Assembly: GCF_038957035.1 (NCBI RefSeq)
Contig: NZ_CP152412.1
Coordinates: 6,568,501 to 6,632,500 of the forward strand
DNA length: 64,000 bases
From: Bradyrhizobium sp. B097
GTDB lineage: Bacteria > Pseudomonadota > Alphaproteobacteria > Rhizobiales > Xanthobacteraceae
Direction of reading: 5' to 3'
Numbering within the stretch: position 1 is the first letter of the stretch; every line of letters begins with the position of its first letter. Of the stretch, positions 19,941 to 29,457 are shown piece by piece. A program made the position numbers and the translations under genes. The notes beneath the pieces were generated by a model. The model searched no databases. It saw only the letters and a list, made by a program, of their open reading frames with translations, and was not told the DNA's origin.

Positions 19941-22127
19941 ATGGAAGACAACTCGAGCGGACGTCTTGCGATTCGTGTGGGGCATGGCGGCCATGCAATT
20001 TTGGCGCGCCCGCTGACTAATTATCCATCAACCGACCTGAAGCGGGCGCAAGCTCTGCATCAAGAGGGCGTGGCGCACGCGCGACAGGATCGCTGGCGCC
20101 AGGCACTGCGCGCATTCAACGAAGCCGCGCGGCTCGCGCCCGACCAGTCCGGCTTCAACTATTGCAAGGGCGTTGCGCTGTGCCGGTTCGATCGTTTCGA
20201 TGACGCGCGCGAGGCATTCGCCGCGGAACTCAGGGTGACACCGACGCATGCGCCGGCGCTTGCCGAGATCGGCACCTGCCTTGCCCGCACCGGACGCACC
20301 CGGGACGGCATTCCCTATCTCCAGGATGGGCTGCGCCTGCTGTCGAACATGCCGCTCGCGCAATACAGTCTCGGTCTCGCGCTCCTGACCGAGAACCGGC
20401 GCAGCGAGGCGCTCGCGGCACTCGACAAGGCGATCGAGCTCGATGCCGGGTATGGCGAAGCCTACCGTACGCGCGGCCTCGCCTATGTGATGGACGGACA
20501 GTTCGACAAGGCGGTCGACGATCTCCGCGCCGCCTCGACGATCGACAGCGACAATTACAAGGCGATCATCGAACTCGGCATGAACTTCGGCATCGCCGCG
20601 CGCGACCAGCAGGCGGCGCGGTTGTTCGAGATCGCCGCCGAGAGCGCGCCGACCGTCGCGCTGCCGCAATATCTCTATGGTCACTTCCTGATCAATCATC
20701 GCGCGTTCGAGCGCGGGCTCGCCTATGTCGATCGCGCGCTCGCAATCGATCCGCTGCAGGCGGAGCATCATGTCGGCCGCGGCTTCGGATTGCTCGGACA
20801 GGGTCGCATCGAGGAGGCCGTCGCAGCCTATCGGCGCGCAGGCGAGCTCGATCCCGGTAGCGCCGGTATCGCCGGAACCCTGCTGTTCGCACTTCAGCAC
20901 AAACCAGGCGTGACCCGCAACGAGCTGCTGCGCGAGCACAAGCGATGGGCGGTGCTCTACCGGCCGAGCGCGCCGCTCAGTCGTCTTACATTCGCCAACG
21001 CGCCGGATCCGGCGCGCAAGCCGCGGCTCGGCCTGGTGTCGGCGGACCTGCATCGCCACGCCGTCTCGTTCCTCGTCCTGCGCGCCTTCGAGGCGCTCGC
21101 CGCACTCGGCTACGAGATCTTCTGCTACAAGACCGACAGCAAGCGGCAAGACGACGACTTCAGCGAACGCTACAAGGAGATCTCGCTCTCCTGGCGCGAC
21201 GTATCCGGGATGGACGACCCGGCGCTGGGACGGCAGATTGCCGAGGACCGTATCGACGTCCTGTTCGATCTCGCCGGCCACACCGCAGGCAACCGCCTTT
21301 CGCTGTTCGCAATGCGCGCGGCGCCGATCCAGCTCAGCTGGGCCGGCTATGTCGGCACGGTCGGGCTCGATACCTATGACGGCCTGATCGCCGATCCGGT
21401 GGAGATTCCGCCGGAGCATGACGCGAGTTACATCGAGCGCCCGGTCCGGCTGCCCGACTGCTATGTCTGTTATCACCCGCCGGCGAAAGCCCCTGAGGTG
21501 CCGCCGCTGCCAAGCTTGAGCGGCGGTCGCTTCACTTTTGGCTGCTTCAATCGCCCGGCCAAACTCAACAGCGAGCTCGGCAAGGCCTGGGCGCGCATTC
21601 TCGCGCAGGTGCCGGACTCGCGCATCCTGATGGTCTATGGCGGCCTCGGCGAGACCAGCACGCGCGACGCGGTCTACAACGTGCTCGGCCAGGGCGGCGT
21701 TCCGCGCGATCGGGTCGAATTGGTCGGCGAAACCGAGCAGGACAAGCTGCTGGTGGCCTATGGCGAGGTCGATATCGCGCTCGATCCATTTCCCTATTCT
21801 GCGGGCGTCACGACGCTCGAGGCGATGTGGATGGGCGTTCCGACCGTGACTTTCGTCGGCGACACCTTCGCCGGCCGTCACTCGGCGGCCCACCTCACCG
21901 CAGCGGGGCTGGGTAGCTTTTGCGCCGACAGCATCGACGACTACGTCGCGATGGCAATTGGCTGGACGCGCCGGCGCGATGAGCTCGCCGAGTTGCGCCG
22001 CACCCTGCGCGACCGCGTAGCCGCCTCGCCGCTCTGCGACGCCCCGCGTTTCGCCGACAATCTCTCCCGCGAATTGATGAAACTCTGGGCGGAGTGGTGC
22101 GAGGCCCGCTCGAACGCGGCGACCTAG
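19941..22127 (+). CDS. TPR-containing GT41-family glycosyltransferase (OGT/SPINDLY/HMW1C type)
   Basis: 728 residues. Tetratricopeptide repeats fill residues 35-330 (for example ALAALDKAIELDAGYGEAYR). The GT41 catalytic region follows from about 350: DLAGHTAGNRLSLFAMRAAP near 443, then QLSWAGYVGTVGLDTYD, and DIALDPFPYSAGVTTLEAMW near 615, then GVPTVTFVGDTFAGRHSAAH, the UDP-sugar-binding part. Family members transfer a sugar from a UDP-sugar to Ser/Thr (OGT) or, in HMW1C, glucose or galactose to Asn of a two-partner-secreted adhesin in the cytoplasm. The neighbourhood (giant TpsA-type adhesin, T2SS and a UDP-xylose-forming enzyme) supports a protein-modifying role. Acceptor and sugar donor are not determined. 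Confidence 0.85.
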   Translation: MEDNSSGRLAIRVGHGGHAILARPLTNYPSTDLKRAQALHQEGVAHARQDRWRQALRAFNEAARLAPDQSGFNYCKGVALCRFDRFDDAREAFAAELRVTPTHAPALAEIGTCLARTGRTRDGIPYLQDGLRLLSNMPLAQYSLGLALLTENRRSEALAALDKAIELDAGYGEAYRTRGLAYVMDGQFDKAVDDLRAASTIDSDNYKAIIELGMNFGIAARDQQAARLFEIAAESAPTVALPQYLYGHFLINHRAFERGLAYVDRALAIDPLQAEHHVGRGFGLLGQGRIEEAVAAYRRAGELDPGSAGIAGTLLFALQHKPGVTRNELLREHKRWAVLYRPSAPLSRLTFANAPDPARKPRLGLVSADLHRHAVSFLVLRAFEALAALGYEIFCYKTDSKRQDDDFSERYKEISLSWRDVSGMDDPALGRQIAEDRIDVLFDLAGHTAGNRLSLFAMRAAPIQLSWAGYVGTVGLDTYDGLIADPVEIPPEHDASYIERPVRLPDCYVCYHPPAKAPEVPPLPSLSGGRFTFGCFNRPAKLNSELGKAWARILAQVPDSRILMVYGGLGETSTRDAVYNVLGQGGVPRDRVELVGETEQDKLLVAYGEVDIALDPFPYSAGVTTLEAMWMGVPTVTFVGDTFAGRHSAAHLTAAGLGSFCADSIDDYVAMAIGWTRRRDELAELRRTLRDRVAASPLCDAPRFADNLSRELMKLWAEWCEARSNAAT

Positions 22128-22212
22128 CCGCAATCGCAGGCGAAGCGGACAAAGGTGCGGTCCTCCGCAGTATCGCGAAGGACACGCAGGTCGACAGTCA
22201 AAGGGTGCGTCG

Positions 22213-24672
22213 ATGTCGAAAGCAGGGTTCAGCGAAGCGCAGACGATGCGTGCAGGGCTGGCGATGCTCAATCAGGCTTCGTCCGAGCGGCGCGCGGAAT
22301 TCATCCAGACTGTCATGGACCGCGCCGTCGCGCTGTTTCGTGACGGCCAGCTGGACAGCGCCGATCTGCTGCTCGAGACCATGGAGCAGGAACCCGAAGT
22401 GCGGTCACACGTCCTGCATATCCGCGGCGTGATCGCGCTGCAGCGGGACGAGGACGAGCGCGCGCTGGAGCTTATCGAGGAAGCGGTCAGGCTCAATCCC
22501 GCCGACGGCGAGGCGCATGGCAATCTCGGCGTTCTGCTGCTGAAGAGCCGCCAGTACCCGCAGGCGCTGGCCGCCTACACCGCCGCGCTGACGCTGCGGC
22601 CGGACAATGCGGCGGCGCAGCTCGGCCTCGCCCGCGCGCTGGCGATGCTCGAGCTGAGCGATTTCGCCGACGACGTATTCCGCGACCTGATCGCGAGCTC
22701 CCCCGATTATGTCGATGCGATCGTCGATTTCGGATGGCTGCTCAGCGACACCAACCGGCACGACGCGGGCATCGCGTTGTTGCACGACGCGCTGGAACGA
22801 TACCCCACCCGCACAGAACTGCGCACCGTGCTTGCGGTCTGCCTGTTCGGCGTCGGCAACTGGTCGGCGGCCTGGGCGGAATATGAGGGGCGGCTGTCGG
22901 ATCCGCGTGTCAACAGGCATCTGATCTCGACCGACCGGCCACGCTGGCAGGGTGAAGATCTTGCGGGCAGGACCATCCTGCTGCAATCCGAGCAAGGCTT
23001 TGGCGACACCCTCCAGTTCGTGCGCTACGCGCCGATGGTGAAAGCGCGGGGCGGCCGCGTGATCCTGCGAACGCCGGCAGTCCTGCTGTCGTTGATGCAA
23101 ACCGTCGCCGGCGTCGATGCTGTCGTCAGCGACGCGACCGCGGCGCCGGCATTCGACGTCCACCTGCCGCTGCTGTCCTTGCCGCTGATCTTCGATACCC
23201 AGATCGACACGGTTCCGGCGGCTACTCCCTATGTCACCCCCGATCCGGATCTGGTCACGCGATGGCGCGAGCGCCTCGGCCGCAACTCCGGCCACGGCAT
23301 ATCTGTCGGCTTGGTGTGGCAAGGCAATCCCGGCCATCTCAATGATCCGCGCCGCTCGATCCGGCTCGATCTGCTGCGCCCCTTGCTCGACTGTCCGGGC
23401 GCGCGATTTGTCAGCCTGCAGATCGGCCGCGGGCGTGAGCAGCTCGCCGACTTCGACGATCGCATCCTCGATACCGGCGCGCAGATCGACGCGGCGTCCT
23501 TCGCCGATGCGGCCGCGATCATCGGCAATCTCGACCTCGTCATCTCGATCGACAGTGCCATCGCGCATCTGGCCGGTGCGATGGGCAAGCCGGTCTGGAT
23601 CCTGCTCGCCAATGGCGGCGATTGGCGTTGGCTCCGGGATCGCAACGATACCCCGTGGTATCCACAAGCCCGGCTATTCCGGCAAACAAGACCGGGCGAT
23701 TGGGCTGAAGTGATCGGACGGTTGAACTGCGAACTCAGGTCCCTCGCCGGGGCCGGGTCTGAGTTGCCGGCGAAACCGATCGCGGACCCGATCACGAGCT
23801 CCGCGCTCAAGATGACGGTGCCCCATGACGAGGGCGACGCGCTGATATGCGATGCCCTGTTCGTCGAGGCGTGCCGCCAGCATCGTGCAGGAAAACTGGA
23901 GCGCGCGGCGAAGCTATTCGAGCATGTCCTTTCCCTCGACCACGGACACGTCAACACGCTGTGCAATCTCGGTGCGATCGAGCTCGGCTTCGGCCATCAT
24001 GAGCGCGCGTACACGCTGTTGCAGACCGCGGTGACGGCGGCGCCCAATCTGGCGCCGGCGCGCATCGCGCTCGCCGACGTGCTGATCGCGACGCACAGGA
24101 CGGAACAAGCGGTTGCTCAATACCGCAAGGCAATCGAACTTGCGCCAACGAGCGTCGACGCTCACGCGGTATACGCAAATGCGCTGCGGAAGCTTGGCCG
24201 TGATGAGCAGGCAAGCGGCATGCATGCCGATATGGTGAAGCGCCAGCTTCATCAGCACTACCGCAAGGCGCTGGAACTCGCCCCCGCCAGTGACACACTG
24301 CACGCGCAATATGCACTGGCATTGTGCGAACTTGGCGATCTCGACAACGCCATGCTGCATTTCCTGGCAGCGACGAAGATCAATCAGCAGCAATCTTCGG
24401 AATTCTACGAAGCGCTTGGCCGCGCATGCGCCGCACGCGGCAATTCGCAGGGCGCCGAAATCAGCCTGAAACACGCAGTTGCACTCGATCCGCGCCGCGT
24501 AACCGCCCATTGCGCACTTGCCGACGTCTATCTCATGCTCGAACGACCCGATGAAGCATCGACAAGTTTCCATGAGGCGCTGGCGATCGATGCCGGAAGT
24601 GCGGCGGCCCTGCACGGAATTGAACGGACGCTCACGGCGCAGCGGAACACAGTCATCAGCGGGCTATCGTGA
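22213..24672 (+). CDS. TPR protein with embedded GT9/heptosyltransferase-like domain
   Basis: 819 residues, 85 bases after the GT41 gene and probably co-transcribed. Residues 25-235 are TPRs. Residues 240-505 resemble the glycosyltransferase family 9 (ADP-heptose transferase-like) fold: SEQGFGDTLQFVRYAPM near 262, VGLVWQGNP near 365, RSIRLDLLRPLL and SIDSAIAHLAGAMGKPVWIL near 446. A second TPR array covers about 545-805. TPR-GT9-like-TPR proteins are common in bradyrhizobia and often accompany GT41 proteins. It could be a glycosyltransferase or a scaffold that presents substrates to one. No signal peptide is seen, so it should be cytoplasmic. Confidence 0.75.
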   Translation: MSKAGFSEAQTMRAGLAMLNQASSERRAEFIQTVMDRAVALFRDGQLDSADLLLETMEQEPEVRSHVLHIRGVIALQRDEDERALELIEEAVRLNPADGEAHGNLGVLLLKSRQYPQALAAYTAALTLRPDNAAAQLGLARALAMLELSDFADDVFRDLIASSPDYVDAIVDFGWLLSDTNRHDAGIALLHDALERYPTRTELRTVLAVCLFGVGNWSAAWAEYEGRLSDPRVNRHLISTDRPRWQGEDLAGRTILLQSEQGFGDTLQFVRYAPMVKARGGRVILRTPAVLLSLMQTVAGVDAVVSDATAAPAFDVHLPLLSLPLIFDTQIDTVPAATPYVTPDPDLVTRWRERLGRNSGHGISVGLVWQGNPGHLNDPRRSIRLDLLRPLLDCPGARFVSLQIGRGREQLADFDDRILDTGAQIDAASFADAAAIIGNLDLVISIDSAIAHLAGAMGKPVWILLANGGDWRWLRDRNDTPWYPQARLFRQTRPGDWAEVIGRLNCELRSLAGAGSELPAKPIADPITSSALKMTVPHDEGDALICDALFVEACRQHRAGKLERAAKLFEHVLSLDHGHVNTLCNLGAIELGFGHHERAYTLLQTAVTAAPNLAPARIALADVLIATHRTEQAVAQYRKAIELAPTSVDAHAVYANALRKLGRDEQASGMHADMVKRQLHQHYRKALELAPASDTLHAQYALALCELGDLDNAMLHFLAATKINQQQSSEFYEALGRACAARGNSQGAEISLKHAVALDPRRVTAHCALADVYLMLERPDEASTSFHEALAIDAGSAAALHGIERTLTAQRNTVISGLS

Positions 24673-24841
24673 CATGCGTTGCGTTGCCGGTAATCGCGCT
24701 GTTGCTCGCGTCGCAGCCGATGTCTGCGATAGACCGCGCGGGTGCGCAATCACAGCCCTGACGCGCGCAGCATTTGTCCCGGACACAAATCAATTCTGCA
24801 TCATCGACTGTGGCGCGGCATGTCGCGACGTGAGCACTCGT

Positions 24842-24871
24842 TGTGGTTTCATTTCCATGTCACCAACCACA
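24842..24871. promoter_or_regulatory. Inverted repeat TGTGGTT/AACCACA upstream of the sigma factor
   Basis: A 7-bp perfect inverted repeat with a 16-base spacer lies 65 bases before the sigma-factor start, within a 263-bp gap. The size suits an operator or a 5' leader hairpin. Nothing more specific can be said. Confidence 0.3.
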
Positions 24872-24935
24872 GATAGAAGTGTCGCGACCGACTTGAAATG
24901 TGACGATTGCCGCGGTTGGGGATGGGGCCCCTGCA

Positions 24936-25568
24936 ATGAGCGACACCAATCGAACGGCGTTGCTCGCGCTCCTCGTCACAAGCTACGACGATCTCAAACA
25001 ACGTTTGACGCGCCGGACCGGGTCCGCCGATCTCGCCGACGAGGCCTTGCAGGATACGTTTCTGCGCTTGAGCAAGGCAGACGGCATCGGGCCCGTTCGC
25101 GATTTGCCTGCATATCTGTTCCGCGTGGCGATGAGCGCCATCAGCAATCGGCGCGTTGCCGAACGGCGCCGTCGCACGGTGCCGCAAGCGGATGCGCTGT
25201 TCGATCTACCGGACGATACTCCCGGCCCGGACCGCATCATCGAGGCGCGATCCGAGATCGGTGCGCTGCGGCGCGCCATCCAGGAACTACCGACCCGTCG
25301 CCGGGAGATCTTCATGGCGATATGTGTTGAAGAGGTACCGTTGCAGCAAGTTGCAAAACGGTTCGGCATCAGCGTGCGCACGGTCCAGGTCGAGATCAAG
25401 CAGGCGCTGGTGCATTGCGCAGTGTGCATCGATCGGAACGCGCACATGCCAAGGGCTGCGTTTCGGCGCCGAATTCCATTCACCGAGCGGGAGCGCGCGG
25501 CGCTGCATCCAGCCGGCGACGGCGATACGGTGCTCGACCGACGATTGCCCTTGGGCGGCAGCAGGTGA
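24936..25568 (+). CDS. ECF (FecI-like) RNA polymerase sigma factor
   Basis: 210 residues from the ATG at 24936; an in-frame GTG at 24900 is an alternative. Sigma region 2 covers about residues 12-75 (YDDLKQRLTRRTGSADLADE, LQDTFLRL, DLPAYLFRVAMSAISNRR). Region 4 covers about 110-160 (AIQELPTRRREIFMAI, VPLQQVAKRFGISVRTVQVE). The pattern is that of the FecI group. No FecR-type anti-sigma gene is adjacent. The gene lies 71 bases before gspE on the same strand, so it probably directs transcription of the gspE-M run and perhaps of the whole secretion locus. The C-terminal 45 residues are basic and not conserved sigma sequence. Confidence 0.85.
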   Translation: MSDTNRTALLALLVTSYDDLKQRLTRRTGSADLADEALQDTFLRLSKADGIGPVRDLPAYLFRVAMSAISNRRVAERRRRTVPQADALFDLPDDTPGPDRIIEARSEIGALRRAIQELPTRRREIFMAICVEEVPLQQVAKRFGISVRTVQVEIKQALVHCAVCIDRNAHMPRAAFRRRIPFTERERAALHPAGDGDTVLDRRLPLGGSR

Positions 25569-25639
25569 CGCGCAATGGCACGACAAACCGAACGGCATAG
25601 TCGACCAGCTGTGCAGGCTGGGTCGATCGGAGCTGTGCG

Positions 25640-27346
25640 ATGCTAGCGCGCGAAAGCGATCGGCCGGCGATGCCGCCGATCGACTTCATGACATATCTCG
25701 CCGGCAAGGGTGCGTTGCGCGACAGCCCGAAGGATGAAGCGGCTGCTCGCCCGCGTCATGCCGACGGATCAGCCAGCCATGTCGACTGGACCGCCGTCTC
25801 CAAGCTGACACCATCCGCGCTGGCCGACGAGCTGGCCAGCTTTTATCGATGTGACCGGGTTCGCCGCGATGATCTGGTCGACGGGCGCTTTGCCGGCGGC
25901 GAGATGTCGACCCGCTTCCTCAAGGAAGAGCGCCTGTTTCCCTACGAGGGCACGGCCGGGACGTTGCGTCTCGCACTGGCCTCCCCGATTGACGATGAAA
26001 CGTTGCGGGCGGTCGAACTCATGCTGCGCCGGCCGGTCGCGCTTGCGGCAGCGACCGCCGACGATCTGGAAGCCGCATTGTCGCTACGGCTCGAGCCCGA
26101 TCAAACAAGCGATGCCCCGCAGCCCGGGACCGCCGGCGGCGAGGACGATCTCGACAATCTTCGCGACCTCGCGCGCGGTGCGCCGGTCGTGCGGGCGCTT
26201 GACGATCTGCTCCGCCTGGCGGTCGAGCAGCGCGCGACCGATCTGCACATCGAGCCGGCCGGCAATGCCCTGCAGGTTCGCCTGCGCGTCGATGGCATGC
26301 TGAAGAACGTGCCGGCACCGCCGATGGCGATGGCGAAGGGCATCCTGTCACGGCTCAAGATCATGGCCGGCCTGAACATCACCGAGCGCCGGCTGGCGCA
26401 GGACGGGCGCGCCCACATCCTGGTCGGCGGCAACGAGATCGACCTTCGGGTCGCCACTATGCCGACGATGCACGGCGAATGCGCCGTCATTCGGCTATTG
26501 CGCAAGGGAGCCGGCCTGGTCTCGCTCGACCAGATCGGGCTCAGCGCGCATCACGAGGCGGTTCTGCGCAAGGCGTTGCTTGCACCATACGGAATGGTCA
26601 TCGTCACCGGCCCGACCGGGTCCGGCAAGACGACGACGCTCGCGGCATCGCTTGCCGTAATCAACGAGCCCACCCGCAAGATCCTGACCATCGAGGACCC
26701 CGTCGAGTATCAGATCCCGGGTATCACGCAGACCCAGGTGCATCCAGGCATCGGGCTCACCTTCGCATCCGCGCTGCGCTCCTTCATGCGGCTCGACCCC
26801 GACGTCATCATGGTTGGCGAGATGCGCGATGCCGAGACGGCCCATATCGGCGTCCACGCCGCGCTGACCGGCCATCTGGTGCTGACGACGCTGCACACCA
26901 ACACCGCCGCGGGCGCCGTGACGCGCCTGATCGACATGGGAATCGAGAGCTTCCTGCTGGCGTCGTGCGCGCGGGTGATCGTGGCGCAGCGGCTGGTCCG
27001 GATCCTGTGCGACCACTGCAAGCAACATTACGCCCTGTCGGCGGCGGATATCGCGGCGGACGAACGCTATGCGGCGCTTGGCATCGAGGCTGGCGAGGTG
27101 GTCTGCCGACCCAAGGGCTGCGATTGGTGCAGCAACACAGGCTTCCGCGGACGCAAGGGCGTGTTCGAGATCATGGAGATCGGCGCGACGCTGCGACGGT
27201 CGATCGGCCCGAAAACCGATGCCTCCGAGCTGGAAGCCGTGGCCCGGCGCGCCGGCATGACGTCGATGACGGAGGATGGTGTCGCAAAATTACGCGCCGG
27301 GCAGACCACGCTCGATGAGATCTTCCGCCTGACCATGAGCCTGTAG
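25640..27346 (+). CDS. gspE: T2SS assembly ATPase GspE
   Basis: 568 residues. The N1/N2 region is about 1-190. The ATPase core has Walker A GPTGSGKTTT near residue 324, the Asp box ILTIEDPVEYQ, Walker B VIMVGEMRDAET and the His box LTTLHTNTAAGAVTRL. The zinc-binding four-cysteine module is present (CDHC near 457, then C-x6-CDWC near 492-499). It is a cytoplasmic hexameric motor that drives pseudopilus assembly through GspL and GspF. The start at 25640 has GGAGCTG upstream; an ATG 30 bases later is also possible. gspF starts 7 bases after the stop. Confidence 0.95.
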   Translation: MLARESDRPAMPPIDFMTYLAGKGALRDSPKDEAAARPRHADGSASHVDWTAVSKLTPSALADELASFYRCDRVRRDDLVDGRFAGGEMSTRFLKEERLFPYEGTAGTLRLALASPIDDETLRAVELMLRRPVALAAATADDLEAALSLRLEPDQTSDAPQPGTAGGEDDLDNLRDLARGAPVVRALDDLLRLAVEQRATDLHIEPAGNALQVRLRVDGMLKNVPAPPMAMAKGILSRLKIMAGLNITERRLAQDGRAHILVGGNEIDLRVATMPTMHGECAVIRLLRKGAGLVSLDQIGLSAHHEAVLRKALLAPYGMVIVTGPTGSGKTTTLAASLAVINEPTRKILTIEDPVEYQIPGITQTQVHPGIGLTFASALRSFMRLDPDVIMVGEMRDAETAHIGVHAALTGHLVLTTLHTNTAAGAVTRLIDMGIESFLLASCARVIVAQRLVRILCDHCKQHYALSAADIAADERYAALGIEAGEVVCRPKGCDWCSNTGFRGRKGVFEIMEIGATLRRSIGPKTDASELEAVARRAGMTSMTEDGVAKLRAGQTTLDEIFRLTMSL

Positions 27347-27353
27347 GACGGTC

Positions 27354-28559
27354 ATGCCGCACTACCGCTACCGCGCATTGACCAAGGCCGGCGAGATTAT
27401 TCTCGGCGACGTCGACGCGCCCTCGCGCGAGGAGGTGCTGCGGCGGATCGAGTATCTCGGCCACCTGCCGGTCGAGGCCGAGATCGCGGGCCGCAGCGCG
27501 CTGCGCGCCAGCGTTTCGAGCGGGAGCCTGCCCCGGCAACGCGAGCTGACCACGTTCCTTCGCCTGCTGGCCTTGCTGCTTCGCTCCGGACTGACGCTGG
27601 AAGCTGCACTCCAGACGCTGGAAGAAGACACCAACAAGGCGGTGGCTCGCTTTGCCGGCGGGCTGCGCTCCGCGGTCTCCGGCGGCGACGGCTTCGCCGA
27701 GGCACTCGAGCGCCACAACCAGATCATCGAGCAGATCTACATCGCGATGGTGCGCGCCGGCGAAGCGTCCGGCAAGCTGGAAGTGGTGCTGCGGGCGATC
27801 GTCGAGGACCGGACGCGGCGCGAGCAGTTGTCGCAACGGATCTCGTCGGCGATTCGCTATCCGATGTTCCTGGTCGGATCGGCGCTCGTCATCCTGTTTT
27901 TCTTCCTGCTCTATGTCGTGCCGCAGTTCGAGTCGGTATTCAGCGAGCTACGCGGACGTCTCAATTCCGGCGCGGCCTTTGCGCTCACGATGTCCACCTG
28001 GCTGCGCGCCCATCTCGACATGTTTCTTGGCGGCTGCGGCGCGGTGCTGGTGCTGGGCTGGCTGATCCTGCGCCAGCCGGCCGCGCGCGCATCGCTGATG
28101 GCGGTGCTCGCGACCATTCCTGGCATCTCCGGCCCGATGCATGATCGTCGCACCGCCCGTTTCATCGGGACGCTCGGGCTGCTGGTCGAGAACGGGGTCG
28201 CCTTGCCGACCGCGCTGAAGATCCTGCGCGATATCATGACCGAGCCCCGCTACGCGGCGGCCGTCGATAAGGTGCACGAGCAGGTGCGCAACGGTCGCCG
28301 TTTCATCGAGGCGCTGGCCGAGAGCGACCTGGTGCCGCCGCTTGCGGTCCGCATGCTCCGGGTCGGTGACGAGACCGGAGACCTCTCGGCCATCGCGCAG
28401 CACGCCGCCGATCTCTATGAGCAGCGGCTCGCCATCGGCCTCGACCGGCTGATGGGTGCGATCGGACCAATCACCATCATCGCAGTCAGCATCGGTATCG
28501 GAACGCTGGTGGTATCGATCATGAGTGCACTGCTCAGCATCACCGAGCTTGCGATGTAG
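27354..28559 (+). CDS. gspF: T2SS inner-membrane platform protein GspF
   Basis: 401 residues, the family's usual length. The opening PHYRYRALTKAGEIILGDVD is typical of GspF. Two helical T2SSF domains lie at about 65-190 and 270-390, with the signature VRAGEASGKLEVVL near 140 and LRVGDETGDLSAIAQHAADL near 335. Membrane segments are at about 162-188, 215-240 and 368-395. It is the polytopic platform component that contacts GspE and GspL. It lies between gspE (7-base gap) and gspH (9-base gap) in one operon. Confidence 0.95.
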   Translation: MPHYRYRALTKAGEIILGDVDAPSREEVLRRIEYLGHLPVEAEIAGRSALRASVSSGSLPRQRELTTFLRLLALLLRSGLTLEAALQTLEEDTNKAVARFAGGLRSAVSGGDGFAEALERHNQIIEQIYIAMVRAGEASGKLEVVLRAIVEDRTRREQLSQRISSAIRYPMFLVGSALVILFFFLLYVVPQFESVFSELRGRLNSGAAFALTMSTWLRAHLDMFLGGCGAVLVLGWLILRQPAARASLMAVLATIPGISGPMHDRRTARFIGTLGLLVENGVALPTALKILRDIMTEPRYAAAVDKVHEQVRNGRRFIEALAESDLVPPLAVRMLRVGDETGDLSAIAQHAADLYEQRLAIGLDRLMGAIGPITIIAVSIGIGTLVVSIMSALLSITELAM

Positions 28560-28568
28560 GGATGACCG

Positions 28569-29018
28569 ATGACGCGTGCGACGATCACCGGTTCGACGGC
28601 GGGCTCCACCCTGATCGAGATGATGGCGGTGATGCTGATCATCGCGATGTTGGCGTCGCTGGTGGTGGTGATGGTTCCGGGCACCGGGCGCGCCAGCCTG
28701 AAGGCGTTGACGCTGCAGACCGCAGCGCTGCTGCGACGCGAGCGGCTTGCGGCAATTCTCACCGGGCAAAGCCGCCGCGTGTCGCTCGACGGAAATGCGC
28801 GGACGATCGTCGGGCAGGCCGGCACGATCGCGATCCCTCGCGACGTCCGGGTCGATGTGATCGGCGTGAACGAGCTCTGGTCGGGACGACAGGCGGTGGT
28901 GCGGTTCGAGCCGGACGGCGCTTCGACCGGCTCGGTGCTGAAATTCTCGTGGGAGAATGTGCGCTATGAGGTGGACGTCAACTGGTATAATGGCCGCGTT
29001 GCGGTCGATCTGCCCTGA
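28569..29018 (+). CDS. gspH: T2SS minor pseudopilin GspH
   Basis: 149 residues. The prepilin motif is atypical: G/STLIEMM at residues 12-18, with Ser in place of the usual Phe at mature position 1 but the +5 Glu kept. A hydrophobic helix follows. The rest fits the GspH/FimT fold with a central LRRERLAAILTGQSRRVSL. GspH is a minor pseudopilin near the pseudopilus tip. The end of the gene overlaps the start of gspI by 29 bases. Confidence 0.85.
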   Translation: MTRATITGSTAGSTLIEMMAVMLIIAMLASLVVVMVPGTGRASLKALTLQTAALLRRERLAAILTGQSRRVSLDGNARTIVGQAGTIAIPRDVRVDVIGVNELWSGRQAVVRFEPDGASTGSVLKFSWENVRYEVDVNWYNGRVAVDLP

Positions 29019-29457
29019 ACCTCGTTCGGCATGTGCCGGGTTCACCTTGATCGAGGCGCTGGTGGCATTGGCGCTGCTGCTGGCGTTCGTGTCGGTGCTC
29101 GGTCCGCATCTGCTTTACGCACGCCGGATCGCGGACAAGATCGACGGCCGCATTGCGGCACAGGTCATGTTGCGCACGATCCTGGATTCGCCGGTCGACC
29201 GCTCGATCCTCGCCAGTGGAACGCGTGACGGCGAGACCGCCGGTCTGCGCTGGTCGGTCACATCGGAGCCCATGTTCGTCGATGCCATGGCCGTGCGGCG
29301 GGACGCACCGGCCGCAGCCGCACCGGACAAGAAGGAGGAGCCCGGCGCCAAACGCCCGAACTGGATCGCCTACCATCTCGTAGCGACCGTGTCGTGGGCG
29401 CCCGGACAGATGGTCAGCGCGGATACGCTGCGGCTCGGATTGGGAGCCGACGAATGA
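28990..29457 (+). CDS. gspI: T2SS minor pseudopilin GspI
   Basis: 155 residues from the ATG at 28990, inside the end of gspH. The cleavage motif AG/FTLIEALVALALLLAF starts at residue 16. The remainder (VMLRTILDSPV..., LRWSVTSEP) fits GspI, apart from an Ala/Lys/Glu-rich linker at about 112-128. It forms the tip complex with GspJ and GspK. An earlier in-frame ATG at 28957 would place extra sequence before the prepilin leader and is less likely. The stop overlaps gspJ by 4 bases. Confidence 0.9.
   Translation: MAALRSICPEPRSACAGFTLIEALVALALLLAFVSVLGPHLLYARRIADKIDGRIAAQVMLRTILDSPVDRSILASGTRDGETAGLRWSVTSEPMFVDAMAVRRDAPAAAAPDKKEEPGAKRPNWIAYHLVATVSWAPGQMVSADTLRLGLGADE

Noticed and set aside
20028..22271. 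747-residue minus-strand open frame
   Set aside because: Slightly longer than the GT41 gene that it overlaps but without any recognisable domain; the plus-strand frame has full TPR and GT41 motifs.
22405..23667. 420-residue minus-strand open frame
   Set aside because: Antisense to the TPR/GT9-like gene; sequence shows no domain.
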